The translations under genes were made by a program, and so were the position numbers. Shown piece by piece: positions 44,845 to 53,848 of a DNA stretch of 64,000 nucleotides. Every line of letters begins with the position of its first letter. Within the stretch, counting starts at the first letter, position 1. Origin of the DNA: CAVTHK01 sp964552235 (GTDB lineage: Bacteria > Spirochaetota > Spirochaetia > SZUA-6 > CAVTHK01); the NCBI GenBank assembly GCA_964552235.1, contig CAZKGO010000001.1, positions 59,490 through 123,489 of the forward strand, read 5' to 3'. A model generated the notes under the pieces. The model was not told where the DNA came from and searched no databases. It saw nothing but the letters and a program-made list of their open reading frames with translations.

Positions 44845-47800
44845 ATGAGCGGCCGTCGCAGTCCAATCGCGCGTGGTTTTACCGATAATAATGATAGACT
44901 CGTCTGTTGGAGTCGCACACTGGAACGTCGACGCCTCCTCGCATATCTCGTCATCGCGTTCCTCGCGGCGTCGACGTGCCTCTATGCGCGCGGGCGGCCG
45001 GAAGACGCCCTGGCGCGCGCAGAACAGCTGATCAGTCTCAAGGAGTACGAGCAGGCGATCGGCGTTCTCGCCGAGATCATCCGTAAGGACTCGGAGCTCT
45101 TCGACGCCGCACAGCTGCTGTTCGAGCGCATCCGCGCGGTCCAGGACAACTTCAACACGCTCTTCGAGCAGCTGGTCAAGGTCCTCTACGACGAGCGGGA
45201 CTTCGAGAAGGCCCTGTCGATCATCGCCGAGCTCGAGGCGCTCGATCCCCATCCCAACCAGGCCATGCGCGACGCCATCGAGAAGGCCAGGCTCATCGCG
45301 CTGGGCAAGGACGACCGCGGCCGCTGCGACGCGCTGATGGAGCAGGCTCTCACGCGCATGAGGGTGGAGGACTTCGCCGGCGCGCTCGAGATCTACGTGA
45401 GCTCGTTCGCGGCCAACCGGGACCAGTTCGACGCGGCGCCGCTGGGCAGCGTGAACAAGGACGCGGTCAAGGCGGCGCTGGCTTCGGTGAGCAGCTCGGC
45501 CCCGGCCGCCCTCGAGGACGCTGCAGCGGTGGCGGGGGACAGAGAGGCGCTGGCCGCAGCAGCCGGCCGGGGCGGGCAGGAGCTGCAGCGCCTGCTGGAC
45601 GTGCAGCGAGACCGGCTCGCGCGCCTGGCCGGCGCCATCGCCGCAGCAGACGCGGCGGCGCGCACCCTCTCGCTCTCGCGGCAGGGTTTCCCCTCGGGAT
45701 TCGACACGGCCGAGTCGTTCCTGATCTGCGCCGGCAGGGCGATCGCGGGGCGCCCCGGACGCCAGGAGGAGGAAGGCATCCTTCGCATCGAGACGCTGGC
45801 CCTCGAGCGCAGCGGCTCCTCGGTTCTGGCGGCGCTCCGGCAGGCCGTGGACAGCGCCTGGCCGCCGGCCATGGCCAGCTTCCAGGCCGGCGACTGGGCG
45901 GCGGCGCGCGAGGCCCTGGTGCGGCTGGAGCCGCTCTCGCGCACCCTCGTCGAGATCTCGTACCTGGCCGAGGCCAGGAGGAGCCTCGATGCGGGATACG
46001 ACCCCGGAAAGGCCGAGGGTCTGCTCCTGACGCCGCAGCTGCCGGGATTCCTCGAGGCCCAGCACCTGTACCGCGAGCGGGGCGCCTACGCAGCGCTCGC
46101 CGCCGCCCGGCTGAACGCCGCGACGGCCCGCACGGCTGCGGGGTGGGAGCCCGCGCGGCTGGTGGCGCCGATCTCGGCGGTCGAATCCCTGGCCTCCGAT
46201 TGGAGCCGCTACGCCGCGGATCTGCGCGCCGCCTCGACGACGCTCGCCGGCCGCAGCGCCGGGGTCCTGGAGGCGGCAGCCGGCGCTCTGCGGGAGTGGC
46301 GCGAGGGCGCCTATGCGGCCCTGGACGCGCCGATCGCGGAGGTGGAGCGCGAGCTCGGCATCGAGGAGCAGCTGCTGCGCGACGGAGAGCGGATCGTGCT
46401 CGCCGACGGCAGCAGCCGCACCGTCCACTACCCGGCCCGCAGGCTCGCGCAGCTGACGGCGCTGAGCACCCGCACGACGGAGATCGCCGCGGGGCTCGCG
46501 GCCGTGACGCGCAGCGGCGCCGACCCGTCGGTGTTCGGGAATGCGGCCGCGGTCGTGCAGCCCTCGCTGGAGGCCCTGCAGTCGCTGCGCGGCCGCACCG
46601 ACGAGCTGCTTGCGCGGGAGCAGCGGGCCGTTGCGCTGGCCAACGAGAGGACGATCGCGGCCGACAGCTTCAAGCGCCAGGGCGACAACGAGTACCGGGC
46701 CGCCCAGGCCGCCCTTGAGCGGGCGGAGTACGCCCGGGCGCGTGAGGCTCTCGCGCAGGCGGCCGAGGCCTACGGCCGCTCGCTGGAGATGCAGGAAGAC
46801 CCGGCCGTGCGCGACCTGCGCGACCGCGTCCTGCCCCTGCTGCTGGCCGAGGTGAACAGGGGCGAGAACAGCCGCGTGGTCGCCGAGGTGCGCCGCCTCA
46901 TCGACAACGCCATCGCCTCCTACCGCCGGACCGAGTTCAAGCGGGCCGAAGACCTGCTCGTCAACGCCCAGGCCCGCTGGAAGGACGCCAACGCCGAGGC
47001 CAACGCCGAGGTCGAGAACTGGCTCGCCCTGGTGCGGCGGGCGCTGTCGACTCAGGAAGGCTGGGAGCTCACCGAGACCCAGCCGCTGTACCGCGAGATC
47101 GCGCAGCTGCTCAAGTTCGCCAGCGACGATTTCTCCCGCGGCGAGACGCTGGAGGCCCAGAGGCAGCCCGACCAGGCGCGCATCGCCTTTACGGCCGCCC
47201 AGGACAAGCTCGACACGATCAACCTGGCCGTGCCTCGGCTGAAAGCCGCCAACTTTCTCCGCCTCAAGATCACGCAGAAGCTCGAGCCGGCGCTCTTCAA
47301 CCGGAAACTGGCTGAGATCAAGGCCCGGGCCAGGACCGCGATCGCGAGCCAGGCGGCCATCGCCCTCGCCGACAGCTACAGCGAGGTGATGGACTACGCG
47401 CAGATCGCAGCGAACGACCGCGAGCTCGCCGGCATCATCGAGCGGCTCGAGATCCTCCTTGGCCGCAGGCCGGCGCCGCCCGACCCCGCGAGGATCGCGG
47501 AGTCGCGGGCCAAGTACGTCGAAGCCCAGCGCATCTACGACGCGCGCCAGCGCGATCTCTACGGCCAGGCGGTCCGGCTCCTCGACGAGGCCATCGCGAT
47601 GTACCCGGAGAACCGGGACGCGGTCCTGCTCAAGGACCGCATCCTGATTGACACGGGCGGCGCGCGTCAGGACATCATTTCGAGCGACGATCTCAAGGAG
47701 TTCCGCCTGGCCGAGAAGCTGTACAGCGAGAGCAACTACCCCGCGGCCAACGACGCCGTCAAGCGCCTCCTGCTGAAACCGGCCAACCGCAACTATCCGC

Positions 47801-47847
47801 CGCTCCTCGACCTGAGGGACAAGCTGGCGCGAAGAGGTTTCCAGTGA
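44845..47847 (+). CDS. large periplasmic TPR/coiled-coil protein
   Basis: 1000 residues from ATG at 44845. A basic stretch and one N-terminal hydrophobic segment (RRRLLAYLVIAFLAASTCLYARG) are followed by TPR units (DALARAEQLISLKEYEQAIGV; EKALSIIAELEALDP). A long Ala/Arg/Glu-rich helical middle and more TPR-like units near the end (DLYGQAVRLLDEAIAMYPENRD) complete it. The export segment would be N-terminal if translation began at the CTG at 44920, which has TTGGAG 7 nt upstream; with the ATG it is preceded by 33 residues. Its stop overlaps the GTG of the sensor phosphatase, so the two are made together. It is likely a periplasmic partner of that sensor. Confidence 0.82.
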   Translation: MSGRRSPIARGFTDNNDRLVCWSRTLERRRLLAYLVIAFLAASTCLYARGRPEDALARAEQLISLKEYEQAIGVLAEIIRKDSELFDAAQLLFERIRAVQDNFNTLFEQLVKVLYDERDFEKALSIIAELEALDPHPNQAMRDAIEKARLIALGKDDRGRCDALMEQALTRMRVEDFAGALEIYVSSFAANRDQFDAAPLGSVNKDAVKAALASVSSSAPAALEDAAAVAGDREALAAAAGRGGQELQRLLDVQRDRLARLAGAIAAADAAARTLSLSRQGFPSGFDTAESFLICAGRAIAGRPGRQEEEGILRIETLALERSGSSVLAALRQAVDSAWPPAMASFQAGDWAAAREALVRLEPLSRTLVEISYLAEARRSLDAGYDPGKAEGLLLTPQLPGFLEAQHLYRERGAYAALAAARLNAATARTAAGWEPARLVAPISAVESLASDWSRYAADLRAASTTLAGRSAGVLEAAAGALREWREGAYAALDAPIAEVERELGIEEQLLRDGERIVLADGSSRTVHYPARRLAQLTALSTRTTEIAAGLAAVTRSGADPSVFGNAAAVVQPSLEALQSLRGRTDELLAREQRAVALANERTIAADSFKRQGDNEYRAAQAALERAEYARAREALAQAAEAYGRSLEMQEDPAVRDLRDRVLPLLLAEVNRGENSRVVAEVRRLIDNAIASYRRTEFKRAEDLLVNAQARWKDANAEANAEVENWLALVRRALSTQEGWELTETQPLYREIAQLLKFASDDFSRGETLEAQRQPDQARIAFTAAQDKLDTINLAVPRLKAANFLRLKITQKLEPALFNRKLAEIKARARTAIASQAAIALADSYSEVMDYAQIAANDRELAGIIERLEILLGRRPAPPDPARIAESRAKYVEAQRIYDARQRDLYGQAVRLLDEAIAMYPENRDAVLLKDRILIDTGGARQDIISSDDLKEFRLAEKLYSESNYPAANDAVKRLLLKPANRNYPPLLDLRDKLARRGFQ

Positions 47848-50800
47848 GACGCTTCGCAGCGGCTATCCTGATCGTTCTGCACGCGACCCTGCTGTCGGCC
47901 CAGATCATGCACTGGGAGGATCCACAGGTGCTGGTGGCCGACGGAGCCCGCTTTCCCCAGGCCGTTTCGGGTGGCGGTCTCGTGGCTGTGGTCTGGCAGG
48001 AGTTCGAGGCCAGCCGCGTCTGGCTTTCGCTGCGCACCAGCCGCGACCTGGTCACGTGGACCGAGCGCCGGCGCTTCGCCGGGCCCTACCCGTACGAGGG
48101 GGAGCAGGCCCCGCTGTTCTCGGCCGAGGCCGACGATCGCGGAAGGCTCTACGTGGCGGTCGCCTCCTCTGACCGCCAGACGACCATCCTCACCTCGGCC
48201 GACGGCGGCTCTCGCTTCGTGACGACGACCATCACTGCGCCGGTGACCACGGTCGCCCCGCGGTTGTCGGCGCGCGCCGACGGGACCGTCTACCTGTTCC
48301 TGATCTACGACGTCCGCGGCTCGAGCTCGCTCGGCATCTACTACACGATCCTGGAGCCGCAAACCCTCGAGGGCGGCGGGGCGCTGCGCCGCCAGCTGCT
48401 TCCGCTGGCGGGCGAGGAGCCGCTGCGGTTCAGCTTCCTGCCCAGCCACGCGTCGCTGGGCGGCCGCGACTACGTGGTCTACCAGTCGCAGGACAACTCC
48501 CAGGGCCAGTCCACCTTCCAGTTGTGGCTGCGGGTGAGCGACGGCTCGGGCCGCTTCGCCGCGCCCGCGATCCCGCTGACCAGCTTCGAGGAGAGGGCCG
48601 GCGGATCGGTCCAGGCCGCGGAGCTGTTCGACAACCAGAGGCCGCACCTGGCCGCGCTGCCCGATCGCCTCGCCCTGGTGTGGGAGCGCCGCCTGGTGAC
48701 TGGACCGAGGCAGGTGTACTACATGGAGCTGTCGCCCGACGGCGCGCCGCTGCGCCCCGCCGAGGCAGGAGCGTCGGCGCCGCCGTACGTGCGAGTCGTC
48801 GAGAACTCCTACGACTGCTTCTTTCCCCAGACGTTCGTGTTCCGAGACCGCATGTACGTCATGTGGTTCGACAACCGCCGCGGCGACAACCACGTTTTCG
48901 TCGCCCAGCGCGACGGGGGCCTGTGGCGCGACCGCGACCTGTCGATGCGGCTGGCCGGGACCTCGATCTACCCCTGGTTCGTGGAGACGGAAAGTACGCT
49001 GGCGATCCTCTGGGAGAACCGCCAGGGGAACCGCTCGCGGCTGGTGATGGGCGGTCCCGACCAGACCGCCAGTCCGCCGCGGATCTTCGCCCAGGGGTTC
49101 ACGCCCGGGCTGCCGGCGAGGGCGAGCCGCGTTTCGGTGACCTGGAACGTGCCCAACGACGCGGCCGGCATCCAGGGGTTTGCCTGGTCGTGGTCGCAGG
49201 ACGCGGCGGCGGTTCCCGAGCAGCGCCTGATGGGGTCTGTGGAGAACACGCGCCTCGATCTCGAGGCGTCGGCAGACGGACGGTGGCATTTCAGTGTCGC
49301 GGCCGTGGATTTCGCCGGCAACTGGTCGCGCCCGAGCAGGATCAGCTACGTGCGCGACACGCAGCCGCCCCCGCCGGTGGTCTTCGAGCCGCTCGCGATC
49401 GACGAGCGAGGCTTCGTCGCGTCCAACAGCTTCGCCATCCAGTGGAAGGCCGGCGACGGCGAGGCGGCGTCGGGCTATGCCTACGACCTGATGCGGGTCG
49501 CTGCCGATCCGCGGGCGCCGCTACCCGCCGACCCGCCTCGGGCCGCCCTTGCTCCCCAGGTGCGCACCCAGGTGCGGGTGCGCCCCTACGACAACCTCGA
49601 GAACGGGCTGTGGGCCTTTTCCGTCGCGGCGGTGGATCTGGCCGGCAATGTCGGGCCGCCCGCAGTCGCCTACCTCAGGCTGAACAAGTACGTGCCGGTG
49701 ACGCTGATCACATCCGTTGACTGGGTCAAGGACGACCTCGGCCGCGTGTCGCTGTCGATCCGCGGGCGCGGTTTCACCGAGGACGGCCGCATCAGGCAGG
49801 TCTTTGTCGACCGCGACGGCCAGGAGCCGTTCGACTACGGCTTCGGGCCGGCGGATTTCACGCTGTCGGGCGACCGGCTCATCGAGGGCGTGACCCTGTC
49901 GCGCTACGACGAAGGCACCTACCGCATCGGCGTCGTGCACTCCAAGCGCGGCGTGACGGTGACCGCTGCGCTGCTGACGCTCGACGCCTTTGGCACCGTC
50001 AAGCTCGGCGACTTTGCCGCAGCGTCGTACACGACTCCGTGGGAGATCGGCGCCCGGCCGCGGTACGTGCTGTCGGCCGACCGCCTGATCACGGGCCTGC
50101 TGATGGCGTTCATGGCATTCGCGCTGGTGGCTTCGGCGGGCCGCGTGCTGGCGGTCGCACGCGAGGCCCGGGTGCTGAGGCAGCAGGTGTTCGCGGCAGT
50201 CTCGGGCGCAGCTGCCGGAAAGGAAGTGCTCATGCGGGAGCTCAAGAGCAGAGGAATGAGCCTGAGGGTCAAGTTCACGCTCCTCATCGTGGCACTCGTG
50301 ATCCTGATCGTCCTGATGATCTCCGTGCCGCTTTCGATCAACATGGTGGAAACCCAGCAGAGGAACCTGGCCCTCGGCCTCGAGCAGCGGGTGCGAGTTC
50401 TGCTGGGCAGCATCTCGGCGGCGGCCGGGCCCTTTCTCATCGACCAGAAGCCCACGGACCTCGCGGGCCTGCTCAGCCAGATCAGCGCCATGCCCGAGGC
50501 GGAATACGCCACGATCACCGGCATCACGCCGCGCGACTCGGATCGGCCCGGCGGAGGCGAGGAGTACGTCTGGGCCACGAACGACGCCGAGATCGCACGC
50601 AAGATCGGCGGGGAGTTCGAGCCGGGTATTTCGGTGCTCAAGGACGAGGTGTCGCCCGTCGTGGCCGCGGTGGCCGAGGACGTCAACCGCCGGGCCCTGG
50701 CCGATGTCGGCGCCCTCGTGCAGGAGCTCGACCGGCAGCTGCAGGAGGTGCAGCCGCTGTACGGGCGGGCGGACGCCCAGTCCAAGCTGAGAGTCGAGCA

Positions 50801-52403
50801 GATCGGCAAGTCGACCGCGGGGCTCCAGGTCAGGATCAACAACCAACTTCGGGCCATCGCCAGCCATGTCGGCAGTCTGCCGGAGTTCCGTCGCGACCAG
50901 CTGCAGAGGCACTACATCTTCCACCAGCCGATCGTGTTCCGCGTGCTCAACTCCGACATCTACTTCCGCGGGCTGGTGCGCCTCTCGGTCTCGGCGGATG
51001 CGATCCTCGAGGAGATCACCTCGACGACCCGCAGACTCTACAGGACCATCGGCCTGACCGCACTGGCGGCGATCGCGCTCGGGACCCTCGGCGCGCTGAT
51101 CTTGGCGTCGATCACAATCGGCCCGATCCGCAAGCTCGCCGCGGGCGTCGCCCGGATCCGCGACACCGAGGACAAGGAGGAGCTGAAGGACCACCGGATC
51201 GAAGTCCGGCAGAAGGACGAGATCCGCACCCTCGCCGACACCATCAACGAAATGACGCAGGGACTGGTCAAGGCCGCGATCGCCAGCAAGGACCTCACGG
51301 TCGGCAAGGAGATCCAGAAGATGTTTCTGCCGCTGGCCGTGGACAGCGAAGGCCGCAAAGGCACGACCGCCTCCGAGTCGACCGACGCGGTGGACATCTT
51401 CGGCTACTACGAGGGGGCCAAGGGAGTTTCGGGCGACTTCTTCGACTACCGCAGGCTCGACGCCGAGCACTACGCCCTCATCAAGGTCGATGTCTCGGGA
51501 AAGGGCGTCCCTGCGGCGCTGATCATGGTCGAGGTCGCTACGGTCTTCCAGACCTTCTTCAAGAACTGGACCCTGCAGAACCCCGGGCTGCGCATCGATC
51601 GCTTTGCCTACCAGGTCAACGACATGCTTGAGGAGCGGGGCTTCAAGGGCCGCTTCGCCGCGTTCATGCTGTGCGTCGTCAACGTCAAGAGCGGCGTCTG
51701 CGTGATGGTCAACGCCGGCGACAACATCGTCCACATCTACTCGGCGCGCGAGCGGCGCATGGTGATCAAGCAGCACCCCAAGGCGCCCGCCGCAGGGCCG
51801 TTCCCCTCGGTCCTGATCGAAGCGCAGGCCGGGTTCAAGGCGGTGACCGAGCGCCTCGAGAGGGGCGACACCTTGTTCCTCATCACGGACGGCATCGAGG
51901 AGGCGCAGCGCCTGTTCCGGGACCGGAAGTTCCAGCCCCTGATCCTGGAGGAGGACGAGCAGGTGGAGGTCGACGGCGAAACGATCTCCTACTCCAAGGG
52001 CAGCGCCTTCGAGCAGCTGACCATCCCGCGCCTGCAGCACATCGTCTCGGCGGTCTACGGTCGCGGGTCCTACGAGCTGCGCAGGCACCACGACCCGACG
52101 CCCGAGGACAGGTACGAGTTCGACTTCTCCAACTGCAGGGGCACGGTGGAGGAGGCCGTGCTGGCGCTCATAGCGGTCCAGCAGGTGTTCCGCCTGATCC
52201 GCGACCCGTCGGCCGGGGAGAACGACGTGGTTACCGTGGACTCCAAGATCGACCTGTTCCTCAAGGAGCACTTCAAGCAGTACGGCCTCTACTTCGGTCA
52301 TCCCCTGGCCCGCGCGCAGGACCCGGGGCACGTGAGCTTCTCGAATCTCAAGGAAGACGCCCAGTACGACGATCTGACGATCCTCGCGCTGCGGAGGAAA
52401 TAG
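47844..52403 (+). CDS. extracytoplasmic sensor - HAMP - SpoIIE-type PP2C phosphatase
   Basis: 1519 residues. Signal peptide 1-19. A beta-propeller-like region (~22-420) has an Asp-box-like LTSADGGSRF near 115. Two Fn3-like modules (~424-616) each carry FSVAAVDxAGN, and an IPT-like domain follows (~617-715). Membrane spans are at ~748-772, ~811-833 and ~1068-1092. A second external sensor lies between spans 2 and 3, and HAMP at ~1093-1145. The PP2C/SpoIIE domain (~1153-1519) has metal sites GVSGDFFDY (Asp1198) and DVSGKGVPAAL, then NAGDN and DGIEE. About 130 extra residues sit before the final DDLTILALRR strand. It should dephosphorylate an anti-sigma-factor antagonist (RsbU-like) in response to an external signal. 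The GTG start overlaps the upstream stop. Confidence 0.88.
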   Translation: MRRFAAAILIVLHATLLSAQIMHWEDPQVLVADGARFPQAVSGGGLVAVVWQEFEASRVWLSLRTSRDLVTWTERRRFAGPYPYEGEQAPLFSAEADDRGRLYVAVASSDRQTTILTSADGGSRFVTTTITAPVTTVAPRLSARADGTVYLFLIYDVRGSSSLGIYYTILEPQTLEGGGALRRQLLPLAGEEPLRFSFLPSHASLGGRDYVVYQSQDNSQGQSTFQLWLRVSDGSGRFAAPAIPLTSFEERAGGSVQAAELFDNQRPHLAALPDRLALVWERRLVTGPRQVYYMELSPDGAPLRPAEAGASAPPYVRVVENSYDCFFPQTFVFRDRMYVMWFDNRRGDNHVFVAQRDGGLWRDRDLSMRLAGTSIYPWFVETESTLAILWENRQGNRSRLVMGGPDQTASPPRIFAQGFTPGLPARASRVSVTWNVPNDAAGIQGFAWSWSQDAAAVPEQRLMGSVENTRLDLEASADGRWHFSVAAVDFAGNWSRPSRISYVRDTQPPPPVVFEPLAIDERGFVASNSFAIQWKAGDGEAASGYAYDLMRVAADPRAPLPADPPRAALAPQVRTQVRVRPYDNLENGLWAFSVAAVDLAGNVGPPAVAYLRLNKYVPVTLITSVDWVKDDLGRVSLSIRGRGFTEDGRIRQVFVDRDGQEPFDYGFGPADFTLSGDRLIEGVTLSRYDEGTYRIGVVHSKRGVTVTAALLTLDAFGTVKLGDFAAASYTTPWEIGARPRYVLSADRLITGLLMAFMAFALVASAGRVLAVAREARVLRQQVFAAVSGAAAGKEVLMRELKSRGMSLRVKFTLLIVALVILIVLMISVPLSINMVETQQRNLALGLEQRVRVLLGSISAAAGPFLIDQKPTDLAGLLSQISAMPEAEYATITGITPRDSDRPGGGEEYVWATNDAEIARKIGGEFEPGISVLKDEVSPVVAAVAEDVNRRALADVGALVQELDRQLQEVQPLYGRADAQSKLRVEQIGKSTAGLQVRINNQLRAIASHVGSLPEFRRDQLQRHYIFHQPIVFRVLNSDIYFRGLVRLSVSADAILEEITSTTRRLYRTIGLTALAAIALGTLGALILASITIGPIRKLAAGVARIRDTEDKEELKDHRIEVRQKDEIRTLADTINEMTQGLVKAAIASKDLTVGKEIQKMFLPLAVDSEGRKGTTASESTDAVDIFGYYEGAKGVSGDFFDYRRLDAEHYALIKVDVSGKGVPAALIMVEVATVFQTFFKNWTLQNPGLRIDRFAYQVNDMLEERGFKGRFAAFMLCVVNVKSGVCVMVNAGDNIVHIYSARERRMVIKQHPKAPAAGPFPSVLIEAQAGFKAVTERLERGDTLFLITDGIEEAQRLFRDRKFQPLILEEDEQVEVDGETISYSKGSAFEQLTIPRLQHIVSAVYGRGSYELRRHHDPTPEDRYEFDFSNCRGTVEEAVLALIAVQQVFRLIRDPSAGENDVVTVDSKIDLFLKEHFKQYGLYFGHPLARAQDPGHVSFSNLKEDAQYDDLTILALRRK

Positions 52404-52422
52404 GAGCGAAGGGGGGAAGACC

Positions 52423-53066
52423 ATGCGTGNNNNNNNNNNACCACCGTTCTCGTCTGCTTGGCCGTTTTCTGCGCCGCTGCGGCCGGCGCCGAAAGCCCGG
52501 TCCGGGTCGACAACAGCTACCTCGACTGGCAGGACGTGCCCGCGGTGGCTCGCTTCGGCGAGCAGTACGATCCCTACTACTTCAGCAAGGAGAGCGCCGG
52601 CAGACGGGAAACGCTCACGGTGGACCGGTCGGTCTACTGGAAGCGGGGCGGGACCCAGCTGCGCGAGATCAAGGGCGTGCTCACAGACGACGGCCTCTAC
52701 CTGTACATCGGGACGCAGGCGATGTTCGCCCCGGAGGTGTCGATCTTCGGCTACGTACATCTCGGGCGCCAGCCGGGCCAGCTGAACAGGTACACCCTCG
52801 AGCTGCTGCCTTCTCGGCGAAAGGACGGCGGATTCGTGGCGCTCTGGTCGCAGGACGGCAGGGCGGTCGAGGCGGGCGAGCTCGTCAACTCCAGCTCGTC
52901 CCTCGAGGGGCGGATCGACCTGGCCAGGATTCCGCCGGATCTGGCGTCCGCGGCCGGGCAGATCTCGATCGACGTCACGACGTGCTACCACGAGGCGGCT
53001 TCGGGAACATACGAGGAGTTCTACTTCACGACTCTCTACCTTGCGGATCTGCTCCCAGCGCGTTAG
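52423..53066 (+). CDS. small secreted protein, interrupted by assembly gap
   Basis: The ATG at 52423 has a strong GGGGGG-AAGA site just upstream. After two codons ten Ns intervene. The frame then continues TTVLVCLAVFCAAAAGAES, a signal peptide, and a mature domain of ~190 residues. The ATG and the body are out of frame by the stated gap size, so the real gap is not exactly 10 bases. The mature part (DNSYLDWQDVPAVARFG; GVLTDDGLYLYIGTQAMFAPE) looks like a beta-sandwich and starts like CBM9-type domains, but no ligand residues can be assigned. It follows the phosphatase by 19 bp and is probably in the same operon. Confidence 0.72.
52430..52439. other. assembly gap (10 N)
   Basis: A run of ten N bases. 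The length is a placeholder, because the flanking reading frame requires a different length modulo 3. Confidence 0.98.
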
Positions 53067-53144
53067 CGCCCCGAGGCCCGGGATTCTCATGCGCGCTGGG
53101 GGAGAATCCTGGGCTCCCAGCGCGTTAGCGCCCCGAGGCCCGGG
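53051..53144. repeat. 32-bp direct repeat, two copies 62 bp apart
   Basis: The same 32 bases, beginning GCTCCCAGCG and ending GAGGCCCGGG, occur at 53051-53082 and 53113-53144 without mismatch. The first copy contains the stop codon of the secreted-protein gene. The 30-bp interval pairs with parts of both copies to give alternative hairpins. Confidence 0.85.
53077..53112 (+). terminator. hairpin behind the sensor-phosphatase operon
   Basis: CCCGGGATTCTC (53077-53088) pairs with GAGAATCCTGGG (53102 onward) with one G-U wobble, giving a 12-bp stem and a 13-nt loop. A competing stem CGCGCTGGG (53092-53100) with CCCAGCGCG (53116-53124) overlaps it. No T-run follows. Confidence 0.5.
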
Positions 53145-53175
53145 CACCGTCCGCTCCCTCATTTTCGCTAGCAGG

Positions 53176-53195
53176 ATTCCAACAAACGCCTGATG
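53176..53195. promoter_or_regulatory. 20-bp element, copy 1
   Basis: ATTCCAACAAACGCCTGATG. It matches 18 of 20 bases of the element at 57122-57141. It lies upstream of the reductase remnant and of the two-component genes. It is a candidate binding site for the response regulator of this locus or part of a shared promoter. Confidence 0.5.
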
Positions 53196-53288
53196 CGGCC
53201 GGCTGCGCGGACGTGCCATCGTTGCGGTTGCCAGCCGGGCTCGCGAGGGGGCGCAGGGGCGCGCGACAGGCCGGCGGAGAGAGGGCAA

Positions 53289-53444
53289 ATGAAGAAGGTC
53301 ACGGTGTTCGTGGGCAGCCCGCACCGGGGCGGCGCCACCTGCAGGGCGGCGCGCCGGGCCCCGGCATCCGGGAGCGGCTTCCATTTGCGGGCGACGGTGA
53401 GGATTGCTCGTGCGGGCGCTGGGCGGAAAAACCACCCGTTTTAG
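53289..53444 (+). pseudogene. N-terminal stub of a flavodoxin-fold NAD(P)H reductase
   Basis: 51 codons from an ATG with GGAGAGAGGG upstream. MKKVTVFVGSPHRGGATCRAAR is the first strand and FMN-phosphate loop (GSPxxGGxT) of the NADPH-dependent FMN reductase/flavodoxin-like family. After that the sequence turns Arg/Ala-rich and stops, so more than 100 residues are missing. It is probably a remnant of insertion or deletion next to the direct repeats. Confidence 0.55.
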
Positions 53445-53498
53445 TGATGCGAGAACCGCCGCCCGCGACCTATACTGCGTCGAGGTTGTACGCGCATC

Positions 53499-53840
53499 GT
53501 GATCGCGGACGACCGGAAGCGAACCCGCCAGAGCCTGAGGGCCCTGCGTTCCACCTCCCTGCCGACAACGGAGATCTGCGAAGCAGCCAACGGGGCGGAG
53601 CCTCTCCGGCTGGCGGAACAAATGCACCCGCAGCTCCTCGTCATGGACATCCGGATGCCCGAGGTCGACGGCATCGCCGCGGCGCGCGGCATCAAGTCAC
53701 GGTGGCCGGCCATCAAGGTGCTCGTGCTCTCCATGCACGCGGGCCTGCAGGAACAGGCGCGGGCTGCAGGCGCCGACCTCTTTGTCAGCAAGGGCGCATC
53801 CCCGGAGCGACTTCTGTGCGCCGTCTCGTCTCTGCTGTAG
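53499..53840 (+). CDS. stand-alone response regulator receiver domain
   Basis: 113 residues, only a CheY-like receiver. The acidic pair is Asp4-Asp5 (VIADD), the phospho-acceptor Asp50 (LVMDIRMPEVDG), Ser78 (LVLSMH) and Lys98 (VSKG). The sequence style is that of the NarL/LuxR class, yet the HTH output domain is absent and the stop is clean. The frame would extend by ...TRI before VIADD if a non-standard start were used, as GAGG is 12 nt before the GTG. A TATACT box at 53471-53476 fits a promoter -10. Eight bases separate it from the kinase gene. Confidence 0.83.
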   Translation: MIADDRKRTRQSLRALRSTSLPTTEICEAANGAEPLRLAEQMHPQLLVMDIRMPEVDGIAAARGIKSRWPAIKVLVLSMHAGLQEQARAAGADLFVSKGASPERLLCAVSSLL

Positions 53841-53848
53841 GGCGCGCC

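Noticed and set aside
49521..53627. 1368-codon minus-strand ORF crossing the N gap
   Set aside because: Antisense to the sensor phosphatase; its continuity depends on the arbitrary gap length and the sequence has no protein-like pattern.
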